Below, piece by piece: positions 27,201 through 34,454 of a stretch of DNA of 64,000 nt. The stretch is from assembly GCF_032118995.1 (NCBI RefSeq), contig NC_092656.1:13568261-13632260 (forward strand), in the 5' to 3' direction. The stretch is from Asterias amurensis (taxonomy: Eukaryota; Echinodermata; Asteroidea; Forcipulatida; Asteriidae). How positions within the stretch are numbered: the first letter of the stretch is position 1; every line of letters begins with the position of its first letter. The position numbers and the translations under genes were made by a program. The notes under the pieces were generated by a model. That model worked only from the letters and a program-made list of their open reading frames with translations. It was not told where the DNA came from and did not search any database.

Positions 27201-27823
27201 GGGGAACGTTTGATTGTGGAGTATATAAAGGAAACTGAAGTTATTGATGGCAAACAGATTGTAAAATATGATTGTAAAATATTCACCTATCAACGAAGAT
27301 TTTGAAAATGTATAGCGTTAACATGGTTAAGGACGCCCAAAATGTTAGACCCCTATTTTGCTCATGGGCGGGGAGAGCTTTATAGTTTCTAGAAGTAAAT
27401 AATGGTCAGACCATGAAGGTAAAAGGAAGGAGGGAAAACATCTAATCTAATTGGGTAATCGTGCCACGCACTTTTTCACAAATTTTTACAAAAATTGAAC
27501 GTCTCATTGAGTCATTTGAGTAAAAGTGATGGCAGGATACGCAAACTTTTTCGAATATATTAAAATTAGTAGTACACTACTGGCTCCCAACATCTCTAAA
27601 CAAACCTAAAAGATTTCTGATCTTCCAATGTGTAAATATCTGGTGTTGTGATGAGCGTTTGTGGCATTGGCCAAGGTGAGCCGACCGATTGCTGTTGATG
27701 TTGCAGGCGGTTCGTGTCGATCGGTTGCTGACCACTGCAAGTTACTTCTTCTGTCATCTGGCGATTTCCATGAACATTCATCATAAACATCCCTAAAGTA
27801 GCTACAATAAGGGCAACCGACAT
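6226..27823 (-). CDS. HEXA/HEXB-like: Beta-hexosaminidase (GH20), whole gene, 12 exon positions
   Basis: This enzyme hydrolyses terminal beta-linked N-acetylhexosamine from glycolipids, glycoproteins and glycosaminoglycan fragments, normally in the lysosome. Using one exon-9 variant, the CDS is 1668 nt (555 residues), close to human HEXA/HEXB. Residues 1-19 look like a signal peptide. Residues about 45-170 form the GH20 N-terminal domain, and 190-535 form the catalytic barrel. Visible signatures are [16 protein letters not shown], the HWHIVDD strand, [12 protein letters not shown], the catalytic Asp349-Glu350 in HLGGDEV, VWQEV, PWYL and [12 protein letters not shown]. All junctions are GT-AG and frame-consistent. 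Exon positions match the human family pattern. Position 9 is present five times in tandem, and a second first exon lies upstream at 34249-34454. The orthology is with the HEXA/HEXB group; which of the two cannot be decided here. Confidence 0.95.
6515..6576 (-). repeat. tRNA-like fragment (SINE head or tRNA pseudogene)
   Basis: The minus strand reads GGGCTGGATAGCTCAGTTGG followed by TAGAGCACTGG, a good tRNA D-arm and A box. The anticodon and T arms do not follow, and no GGTTCGAATCC B box is present. It is therefore not a functional tRNA gene. Confidence 0.55.
7004..7108 (-). CDS. Hexosaminidase exon 11
   Basis: It encodes the [12 protein letters not shown] segment (the family consensus is [12 protein letters not shown]) and continues to QRCRMLK. 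The acceptor is CATGTAG and the donor GTAAGA. The exon enters and leaves in phase 2. Confidence 0.93.
7355..7483 (-). mobile_element. Chimeric MITE remnant (B fragment joined to A end)
   Basis: It begins with a family B motif (ATGCCTCGAAATTG-like) and continues as a family A right end. Its TTAA at 7484-7487 is shared with the next element. Confidence 0.6.
7488..7836. mobile_element. MITE family C, full length
   Basis: Family C starts TTAA-AGGATTCGGGTAC, has inverted arms GGTGCTGTAGTTTT / AAAACTACAGCACC around a TCATGAGAC core, and ends near a TTAA. Here it shares TTAA with a neighbour on each side (7484-7487 and 7837-7840). Confidence 0.88.
7841..8206 (+). mobile_element. MITE family D, full length
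   Basis: Family D ends are TTAA-AGCCATTGGACACTTTCGG and its inverse, with a core palindrome AATTCTCGTTAACGAGAATT. The right TTAA (8207-8210) lies 21 nt inside the intron after the exon 10 donor. Confidence 0.88.
8232..8322 (-). CDS. Hexosaminidase exon 10
   Basis: It encodes [16 protein letters not shown] and then ATNLMQRSW. In human HEXA the matching Trp and Glu (W460, E462) line the sugar-binding pocket. The acceptor is TTTGACAG and the donor GTAAGC. It must be joined to an exon ending in phase 1, as all five exon-9 variants do. Confidence 0.95.
8539..8883 (-). mobile_element. MITE family A, full length
   Basis: It is flanked by TTAA at 8535-8538 and 8884-8887. The left terminus is diverged (ACACAGGACACTTTTGG). 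Confidence 0.85.
9334..9625. repeat. Foldback repeat with AGCCCTTTTCACACT ends
   Basis: The left end AAAAGCCCTTTTCACACTG is mirrored at the right end as AGTGTGAAAAGAGCT. The interior is GC-rich (CCCTGGGG motifs). It resembles a MITE. The flanks 8890-9330 and 9630-10250 hold nothing recognised. Confidence 0.65.
10255..10505 (-). mobile_element. tRNA-derived SINE
   Basis: On the minus strand a tRNA-like head has AGTTGGTAAGACACTGC as A box and GGGTTCAAATCCCACCC as B box. It is followed by a shared body (CACAGGACTCGGGAAAGTAC-type) and a tail containing GCATCGGGGATAAAGAAT. Confidence 0.8.
10545..10745 (+). mobile_element. tRNA-derived SINE, inverted partner
   Basis: It is the same SINE family as the copy just before it but in the opposite orientation. 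Its B box is degraded to GGGTACTAATCCC. The two form an inverted pair separated by about 40 bp. Confidence 0.75.
11326..11705 (+). mobile_element. MITE family A
   Basis: The left TTAA is at 11322-11325. The right end is degraded (GTCTTTGAGC). The internal GAGACCTCA palindrome is intact. Confidence 0.87.
12370..12547 (-). CDS. Hexosaminidase alternative exon 9e (most 3')
   Basis: It is the fifth version of exon 9 and lies nearest exon 10. At 178 nt it is one codon shorter than the others. It encodes [13 protein letters not shown], then [18 protein letters not shown] and QPLNFVG. The acceptor is CCAAAG and the donor GTAAAAG. It enters in phase 0 and leaves in phase 1, like the other four. The loop after PWYL reads NYAGSPYG. 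It is the most diverged of the four downstream copies, so it is an older duplicate. Confidence 0.9.
12779..13135 (-). mobile_element. SINE/LINE tail with (TTA)n 3' end
   Basis: The minus strand ends in GTGCGCATTACAAGTC followed by a TTATTATTA microsatellite, a common 3' tail in metazoan non-LTR elements and SINEs. The body at 12940-13080 reads as an interspersed repeat. It lies in the intron between exons 9d and 9e. Confidence 0.5.
13195..13375 (-). CDS. Hexosaminidase alternative exon 9d
   Basis: The exon is 181 nt and encodes [36 protein letters not shown] and EPLKFNG. It matches 9b and 9c except in the loop after PWYL, where the usual Asn is Ser and is followed by Arg (SRPDAGGFG). The acceptor is CAAAG and the donor GGTAATCC. 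Its flanking intron sequence is shared with 9b and 9c, so the duplicated unit includes intron. Confidence 0.92.
13956..14136 (-). CDS. Hexosaminidase alternative exon 9c
   Basis: The exon is 181 nt and encodes [37 protein letters not shown] and EPLKFNG. The acceptor is CCAAG and the donor GGTAATCC. The loop is NAAGVSPYR. Confidence 0.93.
14235..14616. mobile_element. MITE family B, full length
   Basis: Family B ends are TTAA-AGGAACAC..TTGGATCGG and its inverse. It has a long near-perfect hairpin centred on CTCCCATAAATGGCCGACCG. TTAA lies at 14231-14234 and 14617-14620. It sits in the intron between exons 9b and 9c. Confidence 0.9.
14890..15085. repeat. Foldback repeat with AAGCCCGGTT ends
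   Basis: The left arm AAGCCCGGTTAATACTTCC plus GCGAATGCGAATGCG is mirrored at the right by CGCATTCGCATTCGCACG and ATGAACCGGGCTTA. It lies in the 9b-9c intron. Confidence 0.75.
15173..15353 (-). CDS. Hexosaminidase alternative exon 9b
   Basis: The exon is 181 nt and encodes [37 protein letters not shown] and EPLKFNG. The acceptor is TTACAAAG and the donor GGTAATCC. The loop NLAGASPYN differs from 9c at four positions, while the flanking helix and strand are nearly identical. Confidence 0.93.
15782..15962 (-). CDS. Hexosaminidase alternative exon 9a (most 5')
   Basis: The exon is 181 nt and encodes [37 protein letters not shown] and VDPHNFEG. Its start (TIVQVW) is closest to the human exon (TIIQVW). 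It is the most divergent from 9b-9d in the helix. The acceptor is ATTTGGCAG and the donor GTGGTT. A run of about 25 C lies roughly 65 nt upstream in the intron. Confidence 0.93.
16029..16051. repeat. Poly-C tract
   Basis: A homopolymer run in the intron upstream of exon 9a. Its exact length is probably unreliable in any assembly. Confidence 0.8.
16619..16778 (-). CDS. Hexosaminidase exon 8
   Basis: It encodes [18 protein letters not shown] and then [18 protein letters not shown] is a conserved GH20 strand whose Trp contacts the sugar. It enters in phase 2 (completing Trp356), leaves in phase 0, and is the common upstream partner for all exon-9 variants. The donor is GTAGGA. Confidence 0.95.
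16877..17253 (+). mobile_element. MITE family A, full length
   Basis: The left flank is ATAA instead of TTAA. The right TTAA is at 17254-17257. Confidence 0.88.
17268..17375 (+). mobile_element. tRNA-derived SINE, partial
   Basis: The B box reads GGTTCAAATCCCACCCGAGT, followed by the family body. The tRNA 5' half is missing. Confidence 0.6.
17638..17800. repeat. Family G repeat fragment
   Basis: The ATGCTTTATACTATC..AAAGCTGCTG block also occurs at the start of both sulfotransferase duplication units (41690 and 53225). Confidence 0.5.
18045..18410 (-). mobile_element. MITE family D, preceded by a family C end
   Basis: A family C right-end fragment (about 17985-18040) shares the TTAA at 18041-18044 with this element. 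The other TTAA (18411-18414) is only 13 nt past the exon 7 donor. Confidence 0.87.
18428..18738 (-). CDS. Hexosaminidase exon 7 (catalytic Asp-Glu)
   Basis: It encodes residues 253-356. [12 protein letters not shown] carries the conserved His, [16 protein letters not shown] follows, and [12 protein letters not shown] holds catalytic Asp349 and Glu350 (human HEXA D322/E323). The acceptor is GTTTCAG and the donor a consensus GTGAGT. The exon is 311 nt and leaves in phase 2. Confidence 0.97.
19120..19471. mobile_element. MITE family C
   Basis: Both arms are present. The right arm contains a triplicated CAGCACCTC motif. Nothing else is recognised in the 18740-20130 intron. Confidence 0.82.
20133..20500 (+). 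mobile_element. MITE family A, full length
   Basis: TTAA lies at 20129-20132 and 20501-20504, the latter 35 nt past the exon 6 donor. Confidence 0.88.
20540..20641 (-). CDS. Hexosaminidase exon 6
   Basis: It encodes 34 codons from [20 protein letters not shown] to FPYMSEK. HWHIVDD is a hallmark GH20 strand. It is phase 0 at both ends. The acceptor is TTTAAAG and the donor GTAACG. Confidence 0.96.
20995..21312 (+). mobile_element. MITE family E
   Basis: It contains GATGATGATAGTTGAAAAC and TCTCAAACTTCTACAGG, and ends TGTAATGTTCCTTTAA. Confidence 0.65.
21428..21895. repeat. Repeat with scattered AAACCGG / CCGGTTTAA motifs
   Basis: GGTTTAACTCA, TTTATCTTTTAAC and AAACCGG motifs recur in both orientations, as in a decayed foldback element. 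Boundaries are uncertain. Confidence 0.4.
22023..22380. repeat. Foldback repeat with CCTCAGGTCGACCT ends
   Basis: The left end TAAGCGGCCCTCAGGTCGAC is mirrored by the right end GGTCGACCTGAGGCCGGCTT. It is MITE-like and has no ORF. Confidence 0.75.
22540..22690 (+). mobile_element. tRNA-derived SINE, partial
   Basis: The B box is GGGTTCGAATCCCACCCGAG, followed by the body with GGACTCAGGAAAGTACTGAG. The A-box half is lost. Confidence 0.7.
22852..22962 (-). CDS. Hexosaminidase exon 5
   Basis: It encodes [20 protein letters not shown] and then [17 protein letters not shown]. The Arg of HRG and the start of the barrel are family-conserved. It is phase 0 at both ends. The acceptor is GTCATTAG and the donor GTATGA. 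Confidence 0.95.
23581..23921 (+). mobile_element. MITE family A, diverged
   Basis: The right TTAA (23922-23925) is 37 nt past the exon 4 donor. Part of the central palindrome is deleted. Confidence 0.83.
23963..24006 (-). CDS. Hexosaminidase exon 4
   Basis: A 44-nt microexon encoding [15 protein letters not shown] (the family consensus is GLETFSQL). The acceptor is TTTAACAG and the donor GTAAGA. Confidence 0.95.
24540..24662. repeat. Hairpin repeat
   Basis: AACAATTGTTGCACGCTGTG pairs with CACAACGTGCAACAATTGTT, and inner arms GGAGTTTTGTACAC / GTGTACAAAACCC extend the stem. The surrounding intron at 24060-25190 holds no other recognised feature. Confidence 0.7.
25196..25563 (-). mobile_element. 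MITE family A
   Basis: The left TTAA is at 25192-25195. The right end lies about 39 nt past the exon 3 donor. Confidence 0.87.
25603..25668 (-). CDS. Hexosaminidase exon 3
   Basis: It encodes [20 protein letters not shown] then RG, the end of the N-terminal domain (human TVWGALRG). The acceptor is AATCCACAG and the donor GTATTG. Confidence 0.93.
26040..26510 (-). mobile_element. tRNA-derived SINE interrupted by a hairpin element
   Basis: The body (GCATCAGCGATAAAGAATAC) and B box (GGGATTGAACCCTCG on plus) lie left of the insertion. The A-box part (GTCTTACCACTGGACC on plus) lies right of it. Confidence 0.72.
26201..26450. mobile_element. Foldback element nested in the SINE
   Basis: The left end GGGCCCAATTTCATGGCTCT is mirrored by AGAGCCATGAAATTGGGCCC. 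The interior carries GCGCTTAC/GTAAGCGC motifs in both orientations. A partial relative lies near 37390. Confidence 0.82.
26631..26845 (-). CDS. Hexosaminidase exon 2
   Basis: It encodes [20 protein letters not shown] through to the YPSLESLEN segment of the GH20 N-terminal domain. The linker ([18 protein letters not shown]) matches the variable stretch where the human subunits differ most. The acceptor is TTCTGCAG and the donor a consensus GTGAGT. Confidence 0.93.
27606..27823 (-). CDS. Hexosaminidase exon 1 (signal peptide)
   Basis: It starts at [19 protein letters not shown], a good signal peptide, and continues to [11 protein letters not shown] and DQKSFRF. PWPMPQ matches the mature N-terminus of the family (LWPWPQ). 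The donor is AG|GTTTGT, phase 2. No in-frame upstream ATG extends it. Confidence 0.9.
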
Positions 27824-28201
27824 GTTGTACGTTGAATGTTGTTAATAAACATGCAGTAAACTGTACACCAGGCTGCAGACAAAAACACTTGACAGAAACT
27901 GCCACCACAGTCTAGTCGCGCCGCCAAGGTTGTACGGTATCACGTGTTGTGATATTCGAAGATCACATGATGGCTGTCACGCGCCACTTTAATTTAGCAC
28001 TCGAACACCTGTTTATTCACCCCCGGCTGGCGCCAAGTGTCTATGACCAAAACAGTGACCACTACCACCTGACAGTCATTTATTGGAGAATTTGAATAAA
28101 ATCAATATCAAATGCATATGCGAGTGCGAGTGTGATGACACGGTACTCTGCAAATCGCGGTCCCAGAATTGCTCCCTTAAATGTTAAATTTTCTCAAACT
28201 A

Positions 28202-29351
28202 AACTGCGCCAATAAAGTATCTAAACACTTACAAATGGTCAGATATATCGGAACCTGAAATAGTATGCCAAAAAATAATTATTCATTTCTATTCACCGTT
28301 AATTTCTGCACATTTTGACACATCTTATGTTGCGCTACGATGTTGTTTGGTGGATTTATGGGCACTTGAGTGGCTTAAGGTCGAATTTCAAAAGTTGCAA
28401 AAGCCCCTATTCGAGCTAAATCGTTGTATTGTGACGAGTAAGATCAGCGTTTCTTTTGCCCGCCTTTTATAAATGATTTGTTTGTCGCGTTTTGGATAAA
28501 TCGGTTGCGATGAACATCAGCAATAATTGTCAGTAACCAAGCAAAGGGGTCAAAGATGGGAGGCATACAACAAAATGGGTTAAGAGCCAGAATCCCTGAT
28601 TATGGTACGACAGGGAAAGGTGTTTCAAGATAACAGGAAAGATGGCTCAACTGACCAAACAGGAAAGAGGACGGATCGTTGGTTTGATAGAAGCCGGTAT
28701 GTCGATTCGAGCTGCAGCTCATCAAGTTGGAACGTCACCAGCGACGGTCGGTAAAATGGTGGAATGGCTACCAAGCTCAGGGAAATGTGGACAACCTGCC
28801 AAGGAGTGGCCGCCCGAGTGTGACTTCTGCAGCAGAAGAAAGTGAACAAGTCCATCAAGCCTGACACCACTCTCGAGGGATTGCGACGCACCCTGATCAG
28901 GAAATGGCAGGGGATTGACTAGGGACAGATCAGATGTCTCGTTTGGAGTATGAGAAGACGACTCCTTGCCGTTAACAGTGATGGAGGACACACCAAGTAT
29001 TGAGGACAGGATATCAGCAGTTTTAGAGTTAAAGATACGGCCATAAATTTCCTGGTCAAGTAAACGAAATGAGTTTGTGTCTTTTGTCTTGATTTTGTCT
29101 GTGTGTGAGGCTTGTGTGAGTTCCCTTCTGGAATTAGGGTGAATAGGGGCTTTTGCAACTTTTGAAATTCGACCTTAAGCCACTCAAGTGCCCATAAATC
29201 CACCAAACAACATCGTAGCGCAACACAAGATGTGTCAAAATGTGCAGAAATTAACGGTAAATAGAAATGAATAATTATTCTTTGGCATACTAATTCAGGT
29301 TCCGATAAATCTGACTATTTGTAAATGTTTAGATACTTTATTGGCGCAGTT
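28202..29351 (+). mobile_element. Tc1/mariner-like transposon, internally deleted
   Basis: Terminal inverted repeats of roughly 220 bp begin AACTGCGCCAATAAAGT and are flanked by TA at 28200-28201 and 29352-29353, the Tc1/mariner target. The interior keeps only the N-terminal helix-turn-helix region and a short C-terminal piece, so the catalytic DDE/D core is missing. Confidence 0.82.
28642..28920 (+). pseudogene. Tc1-type transposase remnant
   Basis: It starts MAQLTKQERGRIVGLIEAGM with a helix-turn-helix (AAHQVGTSPATV). A one-base frameshift follows near 28752, after which another frame carries DNLPRSGRPSVTSAAEE, the Tc1 linker. A later frame has TLEGLRRTLIRKW near the usual C-terminus. Confidence 0.75.
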
Positions 29352-29562
29352 TATTATCTATCAAGTAATAAATATTATTGTTTTAATGCAAATTAACAAT
29401 TTTAAGGGAATAAAATAGGCCCTACCTGCCTACTAATTTGCAGGAACGAAATCATTTTTTCCCGTCATCCGTTTTTTCTGTATCTGTTATAACTTTATGT
29501 GCTGCGTGTTTCTTTGGCGCTAGATTCTGAGCAATGCAGTTTCTCATGGATTAAATACATTT

Positions 29563-29725
29563 TAACAAAATGCCCACAGATTTACAATAAACTTACACAG
29601 TTTGAAGATTATGATAGTAGAAAGCTTCCCTTGAAATTTTACTTACTGTGGTGCTGCAGCTTTTAACCAAGTAAGGTTTTATGCTAATAATTACTTTGAG
29701 TAATTACCAATAGTGTCCACTACCT
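29563..29725 (-). mobile_element. Half of MITE C fused to half of MITE A
   Basis: The C left half (29563-29661) is joined to an A right end (29662-29725), with TTAA at 29726-29729. Confidence 0.7.
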
Positions 29726-29947
29726 TTAAGATGACTTTGGGCAATCAGGGGCTATTGTGACTAAAAAACTAATAACTTAATGTAAGTAATGCATAATAGT
29801 CTCCCTGGTCCAATAGTTTCCTGTTGAGGCTCTGCATTCAATTAAGGTACAAAATCGTTTAACTCCATCAACTCATTGCAATATTGCATAGCATTAATTC
29901 TTATTCAAATTCAGGGACAGTGGAGGCATTCCAATTTGGGGAGTGTA

Positions 29948-30048
29948 GAATGTATACATGTACGTACATGTATACATGTACGTACATGTATACATGTACA
30001 TGTACATATACATGTATGTACATGTATACATGTACATGTACGAACACA
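29948..30048. repeat. TACATGTA microsatellite
   Basis: Alternating TACATGTA / CGTACATG units, self-complementary throughout. Confidence 0.9.
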
Positions 30049-30279
30049 TTACAAGGTCTATGCACTGAACCATGCATTTTCCAAATCAGATGCAGTCAGG
30101 CAGTCTAGGTTTATGAACAAAACCCAAACAGATTCTAGTTTCTCTTCAAACTTGAAATTACATGTAGAGCAGACTTTTGTGCAGAGGACCCCCAAAATTG
30201 TTACTCTTTTACAAAGTTTGTATATAATAGTTACATGCCTGGATAAGAGTAGTAGGAGGCCTAGTATGTCCTGCTTTCG

Positions 30280-30435
30280 GTGGTGGGATCAATTTCACAG
30301 AGTCAGGACTAGTCCTAACTTAGGACTAGTCCTAGAAGATATACAAATTGCATGGATAGTCCTAAGTCAGGATGAGTAACTGGTCCTAACTCGAGATAAG
30401 ACGAGTCCTAACTCTTTGTGAAATCCACCCCTGGT
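30280..30435. repeat. Family H repeat
   Basis: The ends ATCAATTTCACAGAGTCAGG and CTAACTCTTTGTGAAATCC are inverted. The interior is built of AGGACTAGTCCTA motifs. Confidence 0.78.
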
Positions 30436-30696
30436 CAGCAGAGAGTCTTTACTTCATGATCAAGCAACCAGAAGAAAACTTTAAACCACCCCACCACCCC
30501 AAGGAAAAACTAACAAGTTGGGGTAGAACAATTTCTAGACCTGGCTGGCTCCAGTCTAGTCTTGAAGTCAAGACGGTAATTGTTAAGCGCGGTGTGTAGT
30601 TACAGCGCGGTGTAGCTGCGGGGACGATACACACACCCTCGATCCCAGTATGTGTGTGTGAGTCAGTCGCAATTACCTGTGCCTGTACTTCATGTA

Positions 30697-30740
30697 ATCA
30701 GGGGAATCCCCATGAAATCAGGGGAATCCCCATGAAATCA
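30697..30740. repeat. Tandem duplication, about 20 bp unit
   Basis: Two copies of AATCAGGGGAATCCCCATGA. Each contains the palindrome GGGGAATCCCC. Confidence 0.85.
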
Positions 30741-30759
30741 GCCATTAACTGACTGGTTA

Positions 30760-30879
30760 TTTGCCTCCACTATGGACTTAATGGGCCAGCGCGTGCCATT
30801 AAGTGACCAGAGCGGGGGCGAAGCCCCCGCCCTGGTCACTTGGCACCCGCTGGCCCATTCAGTCCATAGTGGAGGCAAA
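30760..30879. repeat. Near-perfect 120-bp hairpin
   Basis: TTTGCCTCCACTATGGACT pairs with AGTCCATAGTGGAGGCAAA. The stem continues inward to GCGGGGGC-GAA-GCCCCCGC with few mismatches. A C-run and an A-run follow at 30898-30926. Confidence 0.88.
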
Positions 30880-31126
30880 AAAAAAAACCCAGGCGAACCC
30901 CCCCCCCCCCCCAAAAAAAAAAAAAAATTAGTTAGAGCTGCCTCGCGCTACCTACGACTGTTGCATGTGTAACATCGCACTGTGACTGTTGCATGAAAGG
31001 CAGACAAATAGGCAGCGCCTAACGACTTGTCATCAAGTCTAGCTCCAGTCCCACTCTACCTAGTCAACTGTCCTTTGTCCGACCCCAAACTGTTTATTAT
31101 TAAAAACCAAGTATGGGATTGAATGT

Positions 31127-31545
31127 TTTGTGCTTTTCTGCTACACCACTCGAGAAAAGCAAATTATTTTACTTTCAATTTCCTCTTTTTCCGTTGGTGG
31201 ACGAAAAATGGCCACCTGCATTTTCGCTATCAGAATAAAATAAAAGTACATTGAACGATTTGACTTTACTTTCTCCGTTTCTGCCACATAAAAATACATT
31301 GTTACTCTGGTGCCCAAAAAATCTGCCACCTGTGGCAGAAAATCAGAGGCTATGTCAATTAATGGGAATTTTTCTACTTTATTATGCTTTTTCGATACCG
31401 GAAAAGCAAATTTTACTCAGATACGGTTTTGCCCGTATATTATGTAATTAATTAGTACGACTTTGCAGTTAGCTATTCTGATAATACTAAAGCAGATGGC
31501 CACTTTTCGTCCTTCGAAGCTATCTTTATAGAATAGTCAGAATAA
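31127..31545. repeat. Repeat with GAAAAGCAAA/TTTCTGC motifs
   Basis: It contains GGCCACTTTTCGTCC and TTTCTGCTA motifs in both orientations and shares them with 35590-35935. It is probably one family. Boundaries are uncertain. Confidence 0.45.
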
Positions 31546-31641
31546 AACGTGTCATTTGCGCATGAAGGATCATAGGCCAACTCAGGGGTCAGGCTGCTAA
31601 TTTATTATACCTGGTAGTGGCTTCGTACAGTAACTGTTACA

Positions 31642-32535
31642 TATGGTGGCCCCGAAGGGACATCGCATAACGCAAACGTGTGCGCACACGTATGCAATGT
31701 CGTGAAACAAATCGCGAATATATGCGCACTTGTATACAATATCGTGAAACAATTCGCGAATATGTGCGCACACGTATGCAATGTCGTGAAACAATTCGCG
31801 AATATGTGCGCACACGTATGCAATGTCGTGAAACAAATCGCGAATATGTGCGCACACGTATGCAATCTCGTGAACCAAATCGTGAATATGTGCACACACG
31901 TATGCAATTTCGTGAACCAAATCGTGAATATGTGCGCACACGAGTGCGATTTGTTTTGCAATGTCGTGAATTTTATTGCATACCATGTTGCATACCATTA
32001 GGATGATGTCATAGTTGTGGATAATTTGTTACCGATCTAGGGAGTACTGTGGCGCTACAGCAGGCTCCCTCTGTAAAGCATGTGTATACCCAGGAACTTG
32101 GCACCAGGCCAAGGACGACCACACGCCTCGCTTGCCTCACAACAAAGACTACTGCTGCAATGACTACCGCTTATCTCACTGTTGGAAAGAAACCCCCCAG
32201 ATCATTAGACATTTTATTCAAAGGTATGCAACATGGTATGCAATAAAATTCACGACATCGCAAATAATATTCGCAGACGTGTGCGCACATATTCGCGAAT
32301 TGTTTCACGACATTGCATACGTGTGCGCACATATTCGCGAATTGTTTCACGACATTGCATACGTGTGCGCACATATTTGCGAATTGTTTCACGACATTGC
32401 ATACGTGTGCGCACATATTCGCGAATTGTTTCACGACATTGCATTCGTGTGCGCACATATAGCGAATTGTTTCACGACATTGCATACGTATGCGCACACG
32501 TTTGCGATATGCGATGTTCCTTCAAGGCCACCATA
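31642..32535. mobile_element. Foldback element 1, arms of 42-bp tandem repeats
   Basis: The ends TATGGTGGCC / GGCCACCATA are flanked by direct repeats GTTACA. Each arm is an array of 42-bp units (left about six, right about five) containing GTGCGCACAC, GCAATGTCGTGAAACA and TTCGCGAA. The right arm is the inverted complement of the left. The central 300 bp is unique and almost identical in element 2. The architecture resembles Drosophila Foldback-type elements; common origin is not implied. The repeat arms give long open frames on all strands that should not be taken as genes. Confidence 0.88.
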
Positions 32536-32674
32536 GTTACATTCCCAATGGTGAGGAAGTGGCCTTGTACTTTGTAGATTGTAGCATACAGTGCGGGCAA
32601 GTGGTTTGGATGTTATTCAAAGGCCCTATAAATAATAAAAGGGAAATTTCACTCCATGTTATGTTTATCTACAT

Positions 32675-34070
32675 CCCAGCAGGCACACGACGTCTTTCTG
32701 ACGTCATATTATGGTTGATTTTGAGTCGCGACGTCAGATTACCAAAAAGTGACTAAAATACAACGTCAGATTGGCGACAAGAATCAAACGTAAATTAATA
32801 ACGTCGTATGGACGTCGTAAGATGGTCATGACTATAATAACTAAAATGTAACCGAAAATGAACGTTACATTTTAGGTAGATTTATAACTTAATAGTAACG
32901 TCATTGATCAGACGTTGCTTAGACGTAATTTTATTGTCATAGTCTAACCATCGTTTTATTACAACAGTCTGACCATAATAAGACGTCGCATTAATGTTTG
33001 TATTTTAACCAGATAGTAACGTCATTGAGCAGACGTTGCATAGACGTCGTTTGTATGTCCCTTTGTAACCATAATTGTATTACCATAAGCCGACCATAAA
33101 CAAACGTCATATTATTGTTTGTATCATAACCAATTTGTAGCGTCATTATATTTTGGTCAACCTGTGACGTTATTATGACGTCATAATATGTACATCAGTA
33201 TTTCGTCATATTATGGTTAGCTAGTGACGGCAATTTACCGTCACGACATCATTTGCATATTATGCAAATTTTGAGGTCAGACTTAGATGTGGTTACATAC
33301 TGCAACAATTATACAACAAATTAAGCGGTAATTAGATACTACAAACACATGTTTTGTTTTGCATGTGTTAAATATCAATAGATTTTGTAATAACTTAAAT
33401 GTGTGAACTAAATTTGACAGCTTATTTCCAAAATATTAATTAAAACTACAAAGTTTTAATTACAATCTATAACACCCATGAATGCAAAATTCTTGAAACC
33501 GATCGGTATATATACACATGCAGTACCATTGAATAGTATAATAGGTGCGGTGACTAGAGGTCAACGAAGGGAGATCAAGCAGATTGAATGTGAGTATGCA
33601 TTGTATTAATTGATAATGTTAATAATTAAAAATCAATTAACTAATAAATAATGAACGTAGATAATGTAACGTCAGGTTTGGGGTATTCCAATGATGTCTA
33701 AACGATGTCATTAATTGACAATATGCCGACGTCGGTTTGTGGTCGGAAAAATTACGTTGTATCATGGTCGATAATAGACGTCCTACAAACTTTCACATAG
33801 AACCATGAACCGACCATCATCCGACGTCGGGATTTGACGTCATATTTTGGGAAATTTGCCGACGTCTAAATGACGTTTATTTATTGACCGTCTGTCGACG
33901 TCGGTTTGTGGTCGGAAAAATTACGTTGTATCATGGTCGGTAACAGACGTCGGTAATGGTCGGTAACAGACGTCCTACAAACTTTCACATAGAACCATGA
34001 GCCGACCGTCATCCGACGTCGGGATGTGACGTCGGTTTAACGTTACTATGACCAACTTGTGCCTGCTGGG
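32675..34070. mobile_element. GACGTC-rich TIR element
   Basis: The terminal inverted repeats are CCCAGCAGGCACA / TGTGCCTGCTGGG, with AT next to each end. Both halves are dense in ACGTC/GACGT and TGGTCGG motifs. A block of about 168 bp is repeated near 33729 and 33897. The centre (33240-33660) is AT-rich and has no ORF. Its superfamily is not identified. Confidence 0.75.
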
Positions 34071-34248
34071 ATGATAGCATGATCATCCATGCAGAACATG
34101 CTATTTATAGGCATAGGCCTGTCTGGACCCTTTGTTTCAAATGACTCAAACCATGTTGTATCATTAGATAGAGTGACATGTCCTTATGATTGTAAAGTAA
34201 ATATTAGCATCGAAATGGGATTATGGACTTGCTGAAGGCTATACATAC

Positions 34249-34454
34249 CGGAATGAACTCTGATCTGTGAGTTTGCAAGTCACTGGTGTCGTTGTGATAA
34301 CTTGTGGCATTGGCCATGGTGAGCCAACCGACTGCGGCTGTACAGCCTTTCCAAATGATGGGTCAAACGAGTTAAGCTGAATGTTACCATCAACACTAGA
34401 AAGCATCACAATAATGACAAGTCCATAAAGTATTGACGACATTTTGAGTTGCAC
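34249..34454 (-). CDS. Alternative or orphan hexosaminidase first exon
   Basis: It encodes a second signal-peptide exon: MSSILYGLVIIVMLSSVDG (with an earlier ATG four codons before), then [11 protein letters not shown] and DQSSFR. It shares [10 protein letters not shown], the ITTP stretch and the DQxSFR end with exon 1. The donor CG|GTATGT is also phase 2, so it can splice to exon 2 in frame. It lies 6.4 kb upstream of exon 1. It could be an alternative promoter and first exon, or a remnant of a duplicated gene. No other hexosaminidase exon is seen nearby. Confidence 0.82.

Noticed and set aside
31597..32577. Long ORFs of 100-170 codons on both strands
   Set aside because: They are read through 42-bp repeats (14 codons) that happen to lack stops in several frames at once. 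There is no splice context or family match.
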